From an uncultured Roseovarius sp. (lineage in GTDB: Bacteria > Pseudomonadota > Alphaproteobacteria > Rhodobacterales > Rhodobacteraceae), in assembly GCA_947497295.1 (NCBI GenBank), contig CANMFU010000005.1, positions 1 through 64,000 of the forward strand: a stretch of 64,000 nucleotides of DNA, in the 5' to 3' direction. Below, in pieces: positions 19,097 to 27,856 of the stretch. Both the position numbers and the translations under genes were made by a program. Positions within the stretch are counted from its first letter, which is position 1. Each line of letters begins with the position of its first letter. The notes under the pieces were generated by a model. That model was not told the origin of the DNA. It worked only from the letters and a program-made list of their open reading frames with translations, and made no database searches.

Positions 19097-20421
19097 GCGA
19101 CACGGCAAATTCCCTGTTGGTGCAAGGCGCACGCACCCGGCGCCGCCGCGCGGCGGAGGCGCGGTTCCGCGCCGGCGGGCTAGCCGCCATCGGCATCGCG
19201 GCGCTGGCGCTGAACGTGCTTTTGACGTCCGTGATCTCCAACGGGGTTGGCGCGTTCAAACAGACCTATATCACGCTGGAGATCGCGCTGCCCGAGGCCA
19301 AGCTGGACAAAACCGGCCAGCGCGATCCGGCGCAAATGGCCAAGGTTACCACATTCGGCTACGCCCCCCTCGTGCGCGATGCGCTGCTGGCGCAGGTGGA
19401 CGTCGCAGGCATCACCACGTCCCTGCCAACCAAAGAGATCGCCAGCATGATCAGCAAGGAGGCGGTCGCAACCTTGCGCGATCATGTGCTGGCAAATCCC
19501 GGGCTGGTCGGTGGCACCGTGACGCTGGACGTCCTGGCAGACGGGCGGATCGACGGGTATTTCAAGGGCCGCGTGACCCTGCAAAGCGCCGCGCTGGACG
19601 GCAACACCTCGCCCGAGGCGCTGCGCGTGGCGCAGGCGTTGGCCGATGAGGGGGTGATTGGAACGCGGCTGAACTGGCGGTTCCTGACCGCCCCCGACGC
19701 CAGCGACCAGCGCCCCGAGGCGGCGGGGCTGGGCGTGGCCATTCTGGGATCGCTTTACATGATGGCGGTCGTGCTGGTTCTGGCGCTGCCCATCGGCGTG
19801 GCCGCGTCGATCTATCTGGAGGAGTTTGCGCCCAAAAACCGCATATCGGATCTGATCGAGGTGAATATCAGCAATCTGGCGGCGGTGCCGTCGATTGTGT
19901 ACGGCATCCTTGGCCTTGCAATTTTCATCAACTTTGCGGGCCTGCGGCAATCCTCGCCATTGGTCGGCGGTCTGGTGCTGACGCTGATGACGTTGCCGAC
20001 GATCATCATCTCAACCCGCGCGGCGCTGAAATCGGTGCCACCCTCGATCCGCGATGCGGCGCTGGGCGTCGGGGCCAGCAAGATGCAGTCGGTGTTCCAC
20101 CACGTCCTGCCGCTGGCCGCGCCCGGTATCCTGACCGGCACCATCATCGGCCTGGCGCAGGCGCTGGGGGAAACCGCGCCGCTTTTGCTGATCGGCATGG
20201 TCGCCTTTGTGCGTGACTATCCGGCCGCCTACAGCGAAAGCGCCGGCCTGTTCGGCGAGGCGGCAACGGCGCTGCCCGTGCAGGTATTCAACTGGACCCA
20301 GCGGGCCGATCCCGGTTTTGCCGAACGCGCATCGGGCGCGATCATCACGCTGCTGATCTTCCTTGCGGTGATGAATATCGCCGCGGTCCTGCTGCGCCGC
20401 CGGTTCGAGCGGCGCTGGTGA
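19093..20421 (+). CDS. pstA: Phosphate ABC transporter permease PstA with a large periplasmic insert
   Basis: The 442-residue permease has its first helix at about residues 28-48 ([20 protein letters not shown]). A soluble stretch of about 160 residues follows (the DUF3333-type insert of alphaproteobacterial PstA), and then five helices. [20 protein letters not shown] and the EAA loop region [20 protein letters not shown] are conserved. The start is fixed by the ATGA overlap with pstC. Its own stop overlaps the GTG start of pstB. It pairs with PstC as the phosphate channel. Confidence 0.92.
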   Translation: MSDTANSLLVQGARTRRRRAAEARFRAGGLAAIGIAALALNVLLTSVISNGVGAFKQTYITLEIALPEAKLDKTGQRDPAQMAKVTTFGYAPLVRDALLAQVDVAGITTSLPTKEIASMISKEAVATLRDHVLANPGLVGGTVTLDVLADGRIDGYFKGRVTLQSAALDGNTSPEALRVAQALADEGVIGTRLNWRFLTAPDASDQRPEAAGLGVAILGSLYMMAVVLVLALPIGVAASIYLEEFAPKNRISDLIEVNISNLAAVPSIVYGILGLAIFINFAGLRQSSPLVGGLVLTLMTLPTIIISTRAALKSVPPSIRDAALGVGASKMQSVFHHVLPLAAPGILTGTIIGLAQALGETAPLLLIGMVAFVRDYPAAYSESAGLFGEAATALPVQVFNWTQRADPGFAERASGAIITLLIFLAVMNIAAVLLRRRFERRW

Positions 20422-21218
20422 GCAAGGACATTAACATGAAAGAGGTATCTATGACTAAAGGCGGCCAGAAAATCTCTGCCAGAAACGTGCAGGTCTGCTA
20501 TGGCGGTAGCCCCGCGATCCGGGGCGTATCGGTGGATATCGCGCCGAATACCGTGACCGCCTTTATCGGCCCGTCGGGCTGCGGCAAATCCACGTTTCTG
20601 CGTTGCCTGAACCGGATGAACGACACGATAGACATCTGCCGCGTTTCCGGCGATATCCGCATCGACGGCGAGGATATCTATGACCGGCGCGTCGATCCGG
20701 TGCAGCTGCGCGCCAAGGTCGGCATGGTGTTTCAAAAGCCCAATCCGTTTCCCAAATCCATCTTTGATAATGTCGCCTATGGCCCGAAAATTCACGGGCT
20801 GACGCGCAGCAAGGCCGAACTAGCGGGCGTCGTCGAAAACGCCCTGAGGAAGGCGGCACTATGGGACGAGGTAAAGGACAGGCTTGGCAGCGCAGGCACC
20901 GCGCTGTCAGGCGGGCAGCAACAGCGACTTTGCATCGCGCGCGCGATTGCAACATCGCCCGAGGTGCTGCTGATGGACGAGCCGTGCTCGGCGCTGGACC
21001 CGATAGCGACCGCACAGATCGAGGAATTGATCGACGACCTGCGGCAGAATTTTTGTGTCGTGATCGTGACCCATTCGATGCAGCAGGCTGCACGGATCAG
21101 TCAGAAAACGGCGTTCTTTCATCTGGGATCTTTGGTGGAATATGGCGATACTGACCAAATATTCACCGCGCCCAGCGATCCGCGCACCGAAAGCTATATC
21201 ACCGGCAGGATTGGATAA
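20418..21218 (+). CDS. pstB: Phosphate ABC transporter ATP-binding protein PstB
   Basis: This ATPase of up to 266 residues has Walker [10 protein letters not shown] (residues 51-59 from the GTG), the Q-loop in [17 protein letters not shown], the signature [14 protein letters not shown], Walker [13 protein letters not shown] and the H-loop VTHSM. All are diagnostic of PstB. The GTG at 20418 overlaps the pstA stop. ATGs at 20436 and 20451 are also possible, the latter preceded by AGAGG. It powers phosphate uptake by PstCA. Confidence 0.93.
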   Translation: MSKDINMKEVSMTKGGQKISARNVQVCYGGSPAIRGVSVDIAPNTVTAFIGPSGCGKSTFLRCLNRMNDTIDICRVSGDIRIDGEDIYDRRVDPVQLRAKVGMVFQKPNPFPKSIFDNVAYGPKIHGLTRSKAELAGVVENALRKAALWDEVKDRLGSAGTALSGGQQQRLCIARAIATSPEVLLMDEPCSALDPIATAQIEELIDDLRQNFCVVIVTHSMQQAARISQKTAFFHLGSLVEYGDTDQIFTAPSDPRTESYITGRIG

Positions 21219-21221
21219 ATC

Positions 21222-21929
21222 ATGACAGACGCGCATATATCATCGGCGTTCGACAGCGATCTGGAGGCCGTTCAGGCGCAGATCATGAAAATGGGCGGGC
21301 TGGTCGAGGATGCCATCCGCCTTGGCATGCAGGCGCTGGAGACGCGCGATGCGGAGCTGGCCTTGCAGGTGCGCCGGGCCGACGCGGCCATCGACACGCT
21401 GGAGGAGACGATCAACGAGGGCGCCGCGCGCATCATCGCCCTGCGCGCGCCCACGGCGATTGATCTGCGGCTGGTGCTGAGCGTGATCAAGATCAGCGGC
21501 AATCTGGAACGCATCGGCGATTATGCAAAAAATATGGCAAAACGCTGCGAGGTGCTGGCGCAGGCCGCGCCGATCAGTGACAGCACCGGCACCTTGCGCC
21601 GCATGACACGCGCCGTCGAGGGGATGCTGAAGGACGCGCTGGACGCCTATATCCACCGCGATGCGGCGCTTGCGGCGGATGTGATCGCGCGCGATGTCGA
21701 TATCGATCAGATGTATAATGCGTTGTTCCGCGAATTGCTGACCTTTATGATGGAGGATCCGCGCAACATCACCGCCTGCCTGCATCTGCATTTCATCTCG
21801 AAAAATACCGAACGTATGGGCGATCACGTGACCTCGATCGCCGAACAGGTGATTTATCTTTCGACCGGCAAACAACCCGGCGAGGATCGCCCGAAGGCAG
21901 ATACGACAACCACCGTCACCGGCGCATAG
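21222..21929 (+). CDS. phoU: Phosphate signalling protein PhoU
   Basis: The 235-residue all-helical protein has two PhoU repeats: FDSDLEAVQAQIMKMGGLVE through ISGNLERIGDYAKNMAKR, and a second half ending NTERMGDHVTSIAEQVIYL. E/D-R-x-G-D-x-x-x-N/S motifs at the repeat ends bind metal in this family. It links the Pst transporter to PhoR and represses the regulon when phosphate is plentiful. It sits three bases after pstB, in the usual order. Confidence 0.93.
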   Translation: MTDAHISSAFDSDLEAVQAQIMKMGGLVEDAIRLGMQALETRDAELALQVRRADAAIDTLEETINEGAARIIALRAPTAIDLRLVLSVIKISGNLERIGDYAKNMAKRCEVLAQAAPISDSTGTLRRMTRAVEGMLKDALDAYIHRDAALAADVIARDVDIDQMYNALFRELLTFMMEDPRNITACLHLHFISKNTERMGDHVTSIAEQVIYLSTGKQPGEDRPKADTTTTVTGA

Positions 21930-21939
21930 GGCGGTGGCC

Positions 21940-22620
21940 ATGCAACCCCAAGTGCTGCTTGTCGAGGATGAGGCGGCCCAGCGCGCGGTGCTGGCCTATA
22001 ATCTGGAAGCCGAAGGATACGCCGTGCGCTGCGCCGAAAATGGCGAAGAGGCATTACTGATGATCGCCGAGGCGCCGCCCGATCTGGCAATTCTTGACTG
22101 GATGATGCCGCTGATGAGCGGGATCGAACTGTGCCGCCAGATGAAGGCCCGCGATGACACGCGGCATATCCCGATCATCATGCTGTCCGCCCGGTCCGAG
22201 GAGGTCGATACCGTGCGCGGGCTTGAGACGGGGGCGGATGATTATGTGATCAAGCCCTATTCGGTGAAGGAACTGATGGCACGCGTTCGCACCCAACTGC
22301 GCCGTACGCGCCCGGCACTGGCGGGGCAGGCGCTGCGCTTCGAGGATATCACTCTGGACCCGCTGCGCCACCGGGTCACGCGCGGCGATAACGAGGTTAA
22401 ACTGGGACCGACCGAATTTCGCCTGCTGATCAAGCTGATGGAGCGGCAGGGCCGCGTATTCAGCCGCGAACAGCTGCTGGATCTGGTTTGGGGGCGCGAT
22501 ATTTTCGTGGATACGCGCACGGTGGACGTGCATGTGGCGCGGCTGCGCAAGGCGCTGACGCGCTCGGGCGGCAGCGATCCGATCCGCACCATCCGCGGCG
22601 CGGGCTACGCGCTGGGATAA
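21940..22620 (+). CDS. phoB: Phosphate-regulon response regulator PhoB
   Basis: The OmpR-family regulator (226 residues from the ATG at 21940; a GTG two codons earlier is possible) has a receiver domain with phospho-acceptor Asp53 in LAILDWMMPLMSG and the conserved lysine in DDYVIKPYS. The winged helix carries VDTRTVDVHVARLRKALTRS and ends TIRGAGYALG. It should bind the Pho boxes before pstS once phosphorylated by PhoR. Placing phoB last in the operon it activates gives positive feedback. Confidence 0.93.
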   Translation: MQPQVLLVEDEAAQRAVLAYNLEAEGYAVRCAENGEEALLMIAEAPPDLAILDWMMPLMSGIELCRQMKARDDTRHIPIIMLSARSEEVDTVRGLETGADDYVIKPYSVKELMARVRTQLRRTRPALAGQALRFEDITLDPLRHRVTRGDNEVKLGPTEFRLLIKLMERQGRVFSREQLLDLVWGRDIFVDTRTVDVHVARLRKALTRSGGSDPIRTIRGAGYALG

Positions 22621-22626
22621 GTGCGC

Positions 22627-23694
22627 TCACCCGCTGCGGCGCGCGCTTTCGGTATCGCCCGATTGCTCGGACGGGACCAGCGCCTTGACCAGATTACGCA
22701 TGTTCAAAACGCCCACCGGCGCGCCGTTCTTCATCACGCGGTAGCTGCGCAGCGTGTCGCCCTCAGACCGGGCGATGACCGACTCCAGCGTATCGTCGTG
22801 GTCAATCTCGCCCGCGTGATCGCCGCTGCCCGCGTTGCGGCGGTCCATGACCGAGCGGACGCGCAGCACGCGGGCGCGGTTGATATCACTGACAAAATCC
22901 TCGATATAGGGATCCGCCGGGTTCAGCAGGATGTGCTGCGGCTCTCCTTGCTGGACCACCAGCCCGTCCTTCAAGACCACCAGATGATCGGCCAGCTTCA
23001 GCGCCTCGTCCAGATCGTGAGTGATGAACACCACCGTTTTTTGCAGCTCGGCCTGCAATTCGATCAGCAGGTTCTGCATGTCGGTGCGGATCAGCGGATC
23101 GAGCGCCGAAAATGCCTCGTCCATCAGCATGATGTCCGAATTGCTGGTCAGCGCACGCGCGATGCCAACGCGCTGCTGCATTCCGCCAGACAGCTGATGC
23201 GGATACTGATCGCCCTGCCCATGCAGGCCGACACGGTCCAGCCATTTGCGCGCCTCATCGGCATAGTTGCGCTCCTTTTCGCCCTCGACCGATGGAGCAA
23301 GACCCGCGTTCTGCAAAACCGTGCGGTGCGGGAACAGCGCGAATTTCTGGAACACCATCGACATTTTATGTTGCCGCAGATGACGTAACTGCTTGTCGTT
23401 ATACTCAAGGATATTCTCACCATCGACCCAGACTTCGCCCGCTGTCGGTTCGATCAGGCGGTTGAGGTGACGGATCAGGGTGGATTTGCCCGACCCCGAC
23501 AGGCCCATGATGACCGTCGTCTTGCCCGCCGGGATATCGACGTTGATATCATTGAGGCCCAGCACATGACCATGCGCCTGCAACAGCTCGGTCTTGCCCA
23601 TGCCGTCCTTGACATGTTGCAGGGCGGGCAGGGGCTTGTCGCCGAAAATCTTGTAGAGGTTACGGATCGAAATCTTGATGTCTGTCTCTGTCAT
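22627..23694 (-). CDS. proV: Glycine betaine/proline ABC transporter ATP-binding protein ProV
   Basis: The 355-residue ATPase of the quaternary-amine (QAT) family has Walker A GLSGSGKST, the signature LSGGMQQRVGIARA, Walker B IMLMDEAFSALDP and the H-loop FITHDLDEA. A C-terminal regulatory region of CBS type (about residues 270-350) includes SYRVMKNGAPVGVLNMRNLV. It drives import of compatible solutes such as betaine or related quaternary amines. It is the last gene of the minus-strand proXWV set and converges on phoB with only six bases between the stops. Confidence 0.92.
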   Translation of the reverse strand: MTETDIKISIRNLYKIFGDKPLPALQHVKDGMGKTELLQAHGHVLGLNDINVDIPAGKTTVIMGLSGSGKSTLIRHLNRLIEPTAGEVWVDGENILEYNDKQLRHLRQHKMSMVFQKFALFPHRTVLQNAGLAPSVEGEKERNYADEARKWLDRVGLHGQGDQYPHQLSGGMQQRVGIARALTSNSDIMLMDEAFSALDPLIRTDMQNLLIELQAELQKTVVFITHDLDEALKLADHLVVLKDGLVVQQGEPQHILLNPADPYIEDFVSDINRARVLRVRSVMDRRNAGSGDHAGEIDHDDTLESVIARSEGDTLRSYRVMKNGAPVGVLNMRNLVKALVPSEQSGDTESARRSG

Positions 23695-23703
23695 ATCCGC
23701 CTC

Positions 23704-24738
23704 TTACGATTGGCTGGTGTTGATGCGGGCCAGCGCGGCCTTGGTCACGCGGTCCAGAATGATCGCGAGCAGGACGATGCCCAGACCCGACAGCAGGCCA
23801 ACGCCCAGCTCCAGCGACCGGATACCGCGCAGCACCAGAACGCCCAGACCGGGGGCCGATACCAGCGACGCGATGACGACCATCGCAAGGCTCATCATGA
23901 TGGTCTGGTTGACGCCCGCCATGATGTTCGGCAGCGCCAGAGGGATCTGCACGTTGAACAGTTTCTGCCGCTGCGTCATGCCAAAGGCGTCTGCCGCCTC
24001 GATCACGTCCTTGTCGACCAGACGGATGCCCAGATCGGTCAGGCGCACCACCGGCACGATGGCGTAAAGGATGATGGCGATACCGTATAGCTTTGGTTCC
24101 GTTACAGAAAAAAGGAAGATCAGCGGGATCAGATAGACAAAGGGCGGCAGCGTTTGCAGCATGTCCAGAATGGGGATCATCGAACGCTGCACCCTGTCAT
24201 TGCGCGCCATGGCAATGCCGATGGGCACCCCGAACAGCACGCATATGAAGGCGCAGACGAATATGATCGCCAGCGTCTGCATGGTGTAATCATAATAATC
24301 GACAAAGGCCAGAAAGCCGAAGCAAAGCACGATCAGCGCGACCAGTTTCGCCGAGCGGCTGACAGCGTATGCGACCAGCATCAACAGCGGGATCATGATG
24401 AACCACGGCGTGGCCTGCATCATCCAAAGCGCGTTGTTCAGCGCCCAGCTCAGCGGTTGCGTCAGAGGATCGACAACGATTTTCAGCACGTCCTTGATCG
24501 ACAGGAAGCCTTCCTCCAGCCCCGAGGTCAGCTCGCGCGATTGGGGGAAAGAGGGGCACGCCTCGTGCAGGGCGTCCATCGATGGGAATGGCGTCTCCCA
24601 AACCGATTTTTCCACCTCCTCGCCCGATGCCTGTGCCAGAAGCTGCGCCATGGAGGTCATGCCGCCTGCGGCATCGCCGCTGTCACCGCACCAGCCGCGC
24701 AATCCGAGATTGTCGAAAATGAAGTCGTAAGTCGCCAT
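23704..24738 (-). CDS. proW: Glycine betaine/proline ABC transporter permease ProW
   Basis: From the ATG at 24738 (GAGGGA just upstream) the permease has 344 residues. A long soluble N-terminal part (about 110 residues) is followed by six to seven helices. TLPPFVYLIPLIFLFSVTEP and the EAA-like loop IEAADAFGMTQRQKLFNVQI are ProW hallmarks. The frame is open 13 codons further upstream, but that start lacks a ribosome site. It forms the membrane channel with ProV. A strong hairpin separates it from proX. Confidence 0.92.
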   Translation of the reverse strand: MATYDFIFDNLGLRGWCGDSGDAAGGMTSMAQLLAQASGEEVEKSVWETPFPSMDALHEACPSFPQSRELTSGLEEGFLSIKDVLKIVVDPLTQPLSWALNNALWMMQATPWFIMIPLLMLVAYAVSRSAKLVALIVLCFGFLAFVDYYDYTMQTLAIIFVCAFICVLFGVPIGIAMARNDRVQRSMIPILDMLQTLPPFVYLIPLIFLFSVTEPKLYGIAIILYAIVPVVRLTDLGIRLVDKDVIEAADAFGMTQRQKLFNVQIPLALPNIMAGVNQTIMMSLAMVVIASLVSAPGLGVLVLRGIRSLELGVGLLSGLGIVLLAIILDRVTKAALARINTSQS

Positions 24739-24792
24739 GCATCCCTCAATCGGACCGCCGTGGCGGGCCATTTTCATCGGTTAAATCGGGAA

Positions 24793-24816
24793 GGGCCGGA
24801 TCATTGGATCCGGCCC
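24793..24816 (-). terminator. Perfect hairpin between proX and proW
   Basis: GGGCCGGATC, a four-base loop ATTG, and GATCCGGCCC form a perfect 10-bp stem in the proX-proW gap. There is no long T run on the minus-strand side, so it is more likely a partial terminator or 3'-end stabiliser of the proX message. That would give more binding protein than permease. Confidence 0.65.
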
Positions 24817-24879
24817 TGCCGTTTATCTGCGCGCCTGCGATTGCTGTGGCGCGTTATGCGCAGGCCTCCGCCCGGCGGA

Positions 24880-25851
24880 TTACTTCAGCAGCGGCGCCAG
24901 CTTTTCGGCAGCGGCGTCGTTGATCCAGTTTTTCCACTCATCGGGGTTGTTTTGCAAGAAATACACCGCCGCTTCTTCGTTCGAGGCGTTGTTGTCTTCC
25001 TTCCATGCCAGAACCTGGCTCATCGTGTCTGTCTTGAAGCTGACCTTGCTCATCAGTTCGGCAATCTCGGGCTTTTCCTCCATGAAATCCTTGGTCACGA
25101 TGGTCAGTACCGGCGCGGAGGGGAAGGCGGACGGTTTGGGGTCCGGCGTTTCGACGTTCTGGTTGGCTGCATGGGCCGCCTCGTCAAATTCGCCCAGATC
25201 GATGCTGGTCATGTCGAATTTGCCCAGCGGCGTTGTCGGGCCCCAGTAATAGCCGAACCACGGCTCTTCGTTCTGATAGGCCGACGCCATCGACGTGCCC
25301 AGCGTTTCGCCCGAGCCATGGTTGAAGATCTCGATCCCGGCATCCTCCATGCCGAAGGCGCGGATCAGGTTGTCATTGGCGATGCGGCAGCCCCAGCCAT
25401 CGGGGCAATTGTTGAACATGCCGCCGACCAGGTCGGGGTTATCCAAGACGCCCTGAATGGTGGCCAGTTCGGGATGCGCCTCGACCAGATAGGTGGGCAG
25501 CCACCAGCCTTCGACCCCGCCGGGGTCCAGCACGCTGCCGACTTCCTCGATCTTGCCGTCTTCTTTCAGCTTTTTGTAAACGTCGCCGGTGGAGTTGGTC
25601 CAAAGCTCGGTCACGATGTCCGGTTCGTTGTTTTCAGACAGCGATGTCACCGCAGGCGTCGTGTCGGACGGAACCGCTGTGACGTTGCACCCGTAACCCT
25701 GTTCCATCAGGAATTTCGAAACGGCCGTGACGATTGCGGACGAATCCCAGTTCATCTGCGTGATCGTGACATCGCCGCACTGATCCTGCGCCAAGGCCGC
25801 CGTGGGCGCGGCGAGGGCCGCAAAGGCGGCGCCGTAAAGAATGCGTTTCAT
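24880..25851 (-). CDS. proX: Glycine betaine/proline-type ABC transporter substrate-binding protein ProX
   Basis: The 323-residue protein has a clear signal peptide (MKRILYGAAFAALAAPTAAL, cleavage near ALA-QDQ). The OpuAC/ProX-type fold shows VTITQMNWDSSAIVTAVSKF, DIVTELWTN, EGWWLPTYLVEAHPELATI and PWFGYYWGPTTPLGKFDMT. The aromatic residues (Trp/Tyr) in these stretches could form the cage that binds quaternary ammonium groups. It delivers substrate to ProWV. It is first in the operon, upstream of the 24,793 hairpin. Confidence 0.92.
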   Translation of the reverse strand: MKRILYGAAFAALAAPTAALAQDQCGDVTITQMNWDSSAIVTAVSKFLMEQGYGCNVTAVPSDTTPAVTSLSENNEPDIVTELWTNSTGDVYKKLKEDGKIEEVGSVLDPGGVEGWWLPTYLVEAHPELATIQGVLDNPDLVGGMFNNCPDGWGCRIANDNLIRAFGMEDAGIEIFNHGSGETLGTSMASAYQNEEPWFGYYWGPTTPLGKFDMTSIDLGEFDEAAHAANQNVETPDPKPSAFPSAPVLTIVTKDFMEEKPEIAELMSKVSFKTDTMSQVLAWKEDNNASNEEAAVYFLQNNPDEWKNWINDAAAEKLAPLLK

Positions 25852-26175
25852 AGTGTAATTCTCCTCTGTTCATTCTGGAATGGCGGGCACGCTGAGATGC
25901 CGAACCACCCAAAGCCCTCATCGTCTGAAATCTATGCCTTTAATCATCATGCCTATGTGGCAGATCGCTGAAAAAGGGCTGCTTCACGCCGTGATGTCGC
26001 TTTCCGGCGCAACACTAAACGGCTGCTTGAGGAGATCAACCGGCTAAATGCCTGTTTGCGACATTTTAAAGGTCGCATTTGAGCGACTGCTGCGCTGGAA
26101 TTGATTGGACATCGATCCGGTGCAGTATCTGCGCGCAGCGCTCCAATCGTCGGCGGACTTAACGGTCAATATCGT
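25852..26175. other. Intergenic region upstream of proX
   Basis: These 324 bases lie between the end of one minus-strand ABC operon and the start of another. They should hold the proX promoter. A short plus-strand frame (about 25,975-26,083, containing KRLLEEINRLNACLRHFKGR) has no start or ribosome site and was not called. A small hairpin lies at 26,057-26,077. Confidence 0.5.
26057..26077 (-). terminator. Small hairpin downstream of the polyamine-type permease operon
   Basis: TGCGAC and GTCGCA arms flank a nine-base A/T-rich loop, about 100 bases beyond the stop of the second permease gene. It is a possible terminator for the 30,075-26,176 operon. The stem is only six pairs, so this is tentative. 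Confidence 0.35.
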
Positions 26176-26985
26176 TTATACATTTCGCGCCCTGACCGCC
26201 GTTATCACCGCGCGGCCTATCACAACTGCTGCTACGATCACGATCAGCACCACTGAAATCGCGGCGATGGCCGGATCGATATTGTCGCGCAGGCCCTGCC
26301 ACATCAGGCGGGGCAGGGTGACTGCCTCGACCGAGGTGATGAAAATGGTTACGGCGATCTCTTCCCATGACAACACGAAGGTCAGGAAAAATGCGGCGAT
26401 CACGCCGAACTTGATATTCGGCAGGATCACGGTGAACACCCGCGTGGCCAGACTGGCGCCCATCGCGCGCGCGGCCAGATCCATGCGCCGGTCGACCTGC
26501 GCCAGCGATACGCTGACCAGCACGACCGCAAAGGGCACGATCATCACGGAATGTGCCAGCGCAACGCCCAGCATGGTGTCATAAGCGAACACGCCGTTAT
26601 ATTTGGTCAAGGTGATCAGGAAAAAATACAGCGTCAGCGCCGATACCACCGGCGGCGCCACCATCGGCAGCAGCGCGACGCCCATCAGCAACCCGGCAAA
26701 GCGCGGCCGGAACATCCACAGGCCAAGGCTGAAAAACGTCCCCAGCGCCGTGGCAAATCCGGCGCTCAGCAGCCCGATGCGCAGCGACAGCCAGATACCC
26801 TCGCCCCATTCGCGATCCTCATAAAGCGCGCGGTAATGGCGCAACGACAGCTCATCCGTCGGGATCGACAGGAAGCGTTTCGGCGTGAACGACACCGGCA
26901 CCACCGCCAGCAGCGGCATCAGCATGAAGATACCCACCAGCACGGCAAGGATCGTGGCAATCAGACCGGGGCGCAGGCGGATCAT
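26176..26985 (-). CDS. Polyamine-type ABC transporter permease (PotC/YdcV-like)
   Basis: The 269-residue permease has six helices. LLAVVPVSFTPKRFLSIPTD near the N-terminus and the EAA loop region MDLAARAMGASLATRVFTVI, followed by LSWEEIAVTIFITS, are typical of the PotC/YdcV side of spermidine/putrescine-type importers. Its ATG overlaps the stop of the preceding permease gene (ATGA), so the two are translated together. Substrate choice rests with the binding protein encoded upstream. Confidence 0.88.
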   Translation of the reverse strand: MIRLRPGLIATILAVLVGIFMLMPLLAVVPVSFTPKRFLSIPTDELSLRHYRALYEDREWGEGIWLSLRIGLLSAGFATALGTFFSLGLWMFRPRFAGLLMGVALLPMVAPPVVSALTLYFFLITLTKYNGVFAYDTMLGVALAHSVMIVPFAVVLVSVSLAQVDRRMDLAARAMGASLATRVFTVILPNIKFGVIAAFFLTFVLSWEEIAVTIFITSVEAVTLPRLMWQGLRDNIDPAIAAISVVLIVIVAAVVIGRAVITAVRARNV

Positions 26986-27803
26986 CGGACACCTTTGGGG
27001 CTGAGTTGCTTCAGAAGCAGCGCCAGCAGCGCCGAAATCGCGACCATCAGGATCACGCTGACCGCAGCGGCAAGGCCCCAGTCGGGCGACTGGAAAATGC
27101 GCAGATAAATCAGCTCGGCCACCATGACGCTGCGGCCACCGCCGAGGATCGCGGGCGTGATAAAGAACCCGATGGCAAAGACGAACACCAGCAGCGCCGC
27201 GCCCATCAGGCCGGCTGCCGTCATCGGCATGAACACCTGCCAGAAGGTGCGCGTGCGACTGGCGCCCATGCCGCGCGCGGCCAGCAGCACACGTTCGTCC
27301 ACGTTGCGCATGGCCGAGGCCAGCGGGAACACCGCGAACGGGATCATGAAATGCACCATGCCGACGACAACCCCGAATTCGTTGCGCACCAGTCGCAGCG
27401 GATCGTCGATCACGCCCATCGCCTCAAGCCAGCCATTAACCAGCCCGCGATGCGACAAGAGCGCAAGCCAGCCAAACGCGCGGGTTAGGACCGAAATCCA
27501 GAACGGGATCAGGATACACAGCTCGGTCAATGTGCGCACCAGCGGCGTGCCGCGCACCCAGAGCAGCGACAGGATATAGCCCATGACGACCGATGCGACC
27601 GTGACGATGACGCAGATGCGCAAGGTCCGCCAGAACACCGACAGGATCAGTGGGTCGCTGACGGCGGCCGTATAGTTCTGTACGCCCGGCTCGGGCAGGG
27701 TCACGCTCCACCCGATGACGCCGGCGAAGGGCAGCACATAGGCGAGGCTGAGGAAGGCCAGTAGCGGCGCCAGCAGGATGAGGGGGCGGGTGATCCGGGT
27801 CAT
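26982..27803 (-). CDS. Polyamine-type ABC transporter permease (PotB/YdcU-like)
   Basis: This 273-residue, six-helix permease reads LLAFLSLAYVLPFAGVIGWS at the start. The EAA loop region is DERVLLAARGMGASRTRTFW, and FFITPAILGGGRSVMVAELI is a PotB/YdcU hallmark. The ATG at 27803 has GAGGA upstream. It pairs with the overlapping PotC-like permease to form the channel of the 26,176-30,075 importer. Confidence 0.88.
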   Translation of the reverse strand: MTRITRPLILLAPLLAFLSLAYVLPFAGVIGWSVTLPEPGVQNYTAAVSDPLILSVFWRTLRICVIVTVASVVMGYILSLLWVRGTPLVRTLTELCILIPFWISVLTRAFGWLALLSHRGLVNGWLEAMGVIDDPLRLVRNEFGVVVGMVHFMIPFAVFPLASAMRNVDERVLLAARGMGASRTRTFWQVFMPMTAAGLMGAALLVFVFAIGFFITPAILGGGRSVMVAELIYLRIFQSPDWGLAAAVSVILMVAISALLALLLKQLSPKGVR

Positions 27804-27856
27804 GCTTTATCCTCTTGGGGTGCCGCCCCCGCCGGTGCAGGGGCGGCGCAGGGATG

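Noticed and set aside
24154-25971. 605-codon plus-strand open frame opposite proW/proX.
   Set aside because: Low-complexity His/Arg/Gln-rich composition typical of antisense frames. proX and proW on the other strand have clear domains.
25975-26083. Short plus-strand frame with KRLLEEINRLNACLRHFKGR upstream of proX.
   Set aside because: No start codon or ribosome site and no recognisable family. It could be a regulator or transposase scrap but cannot be supported.
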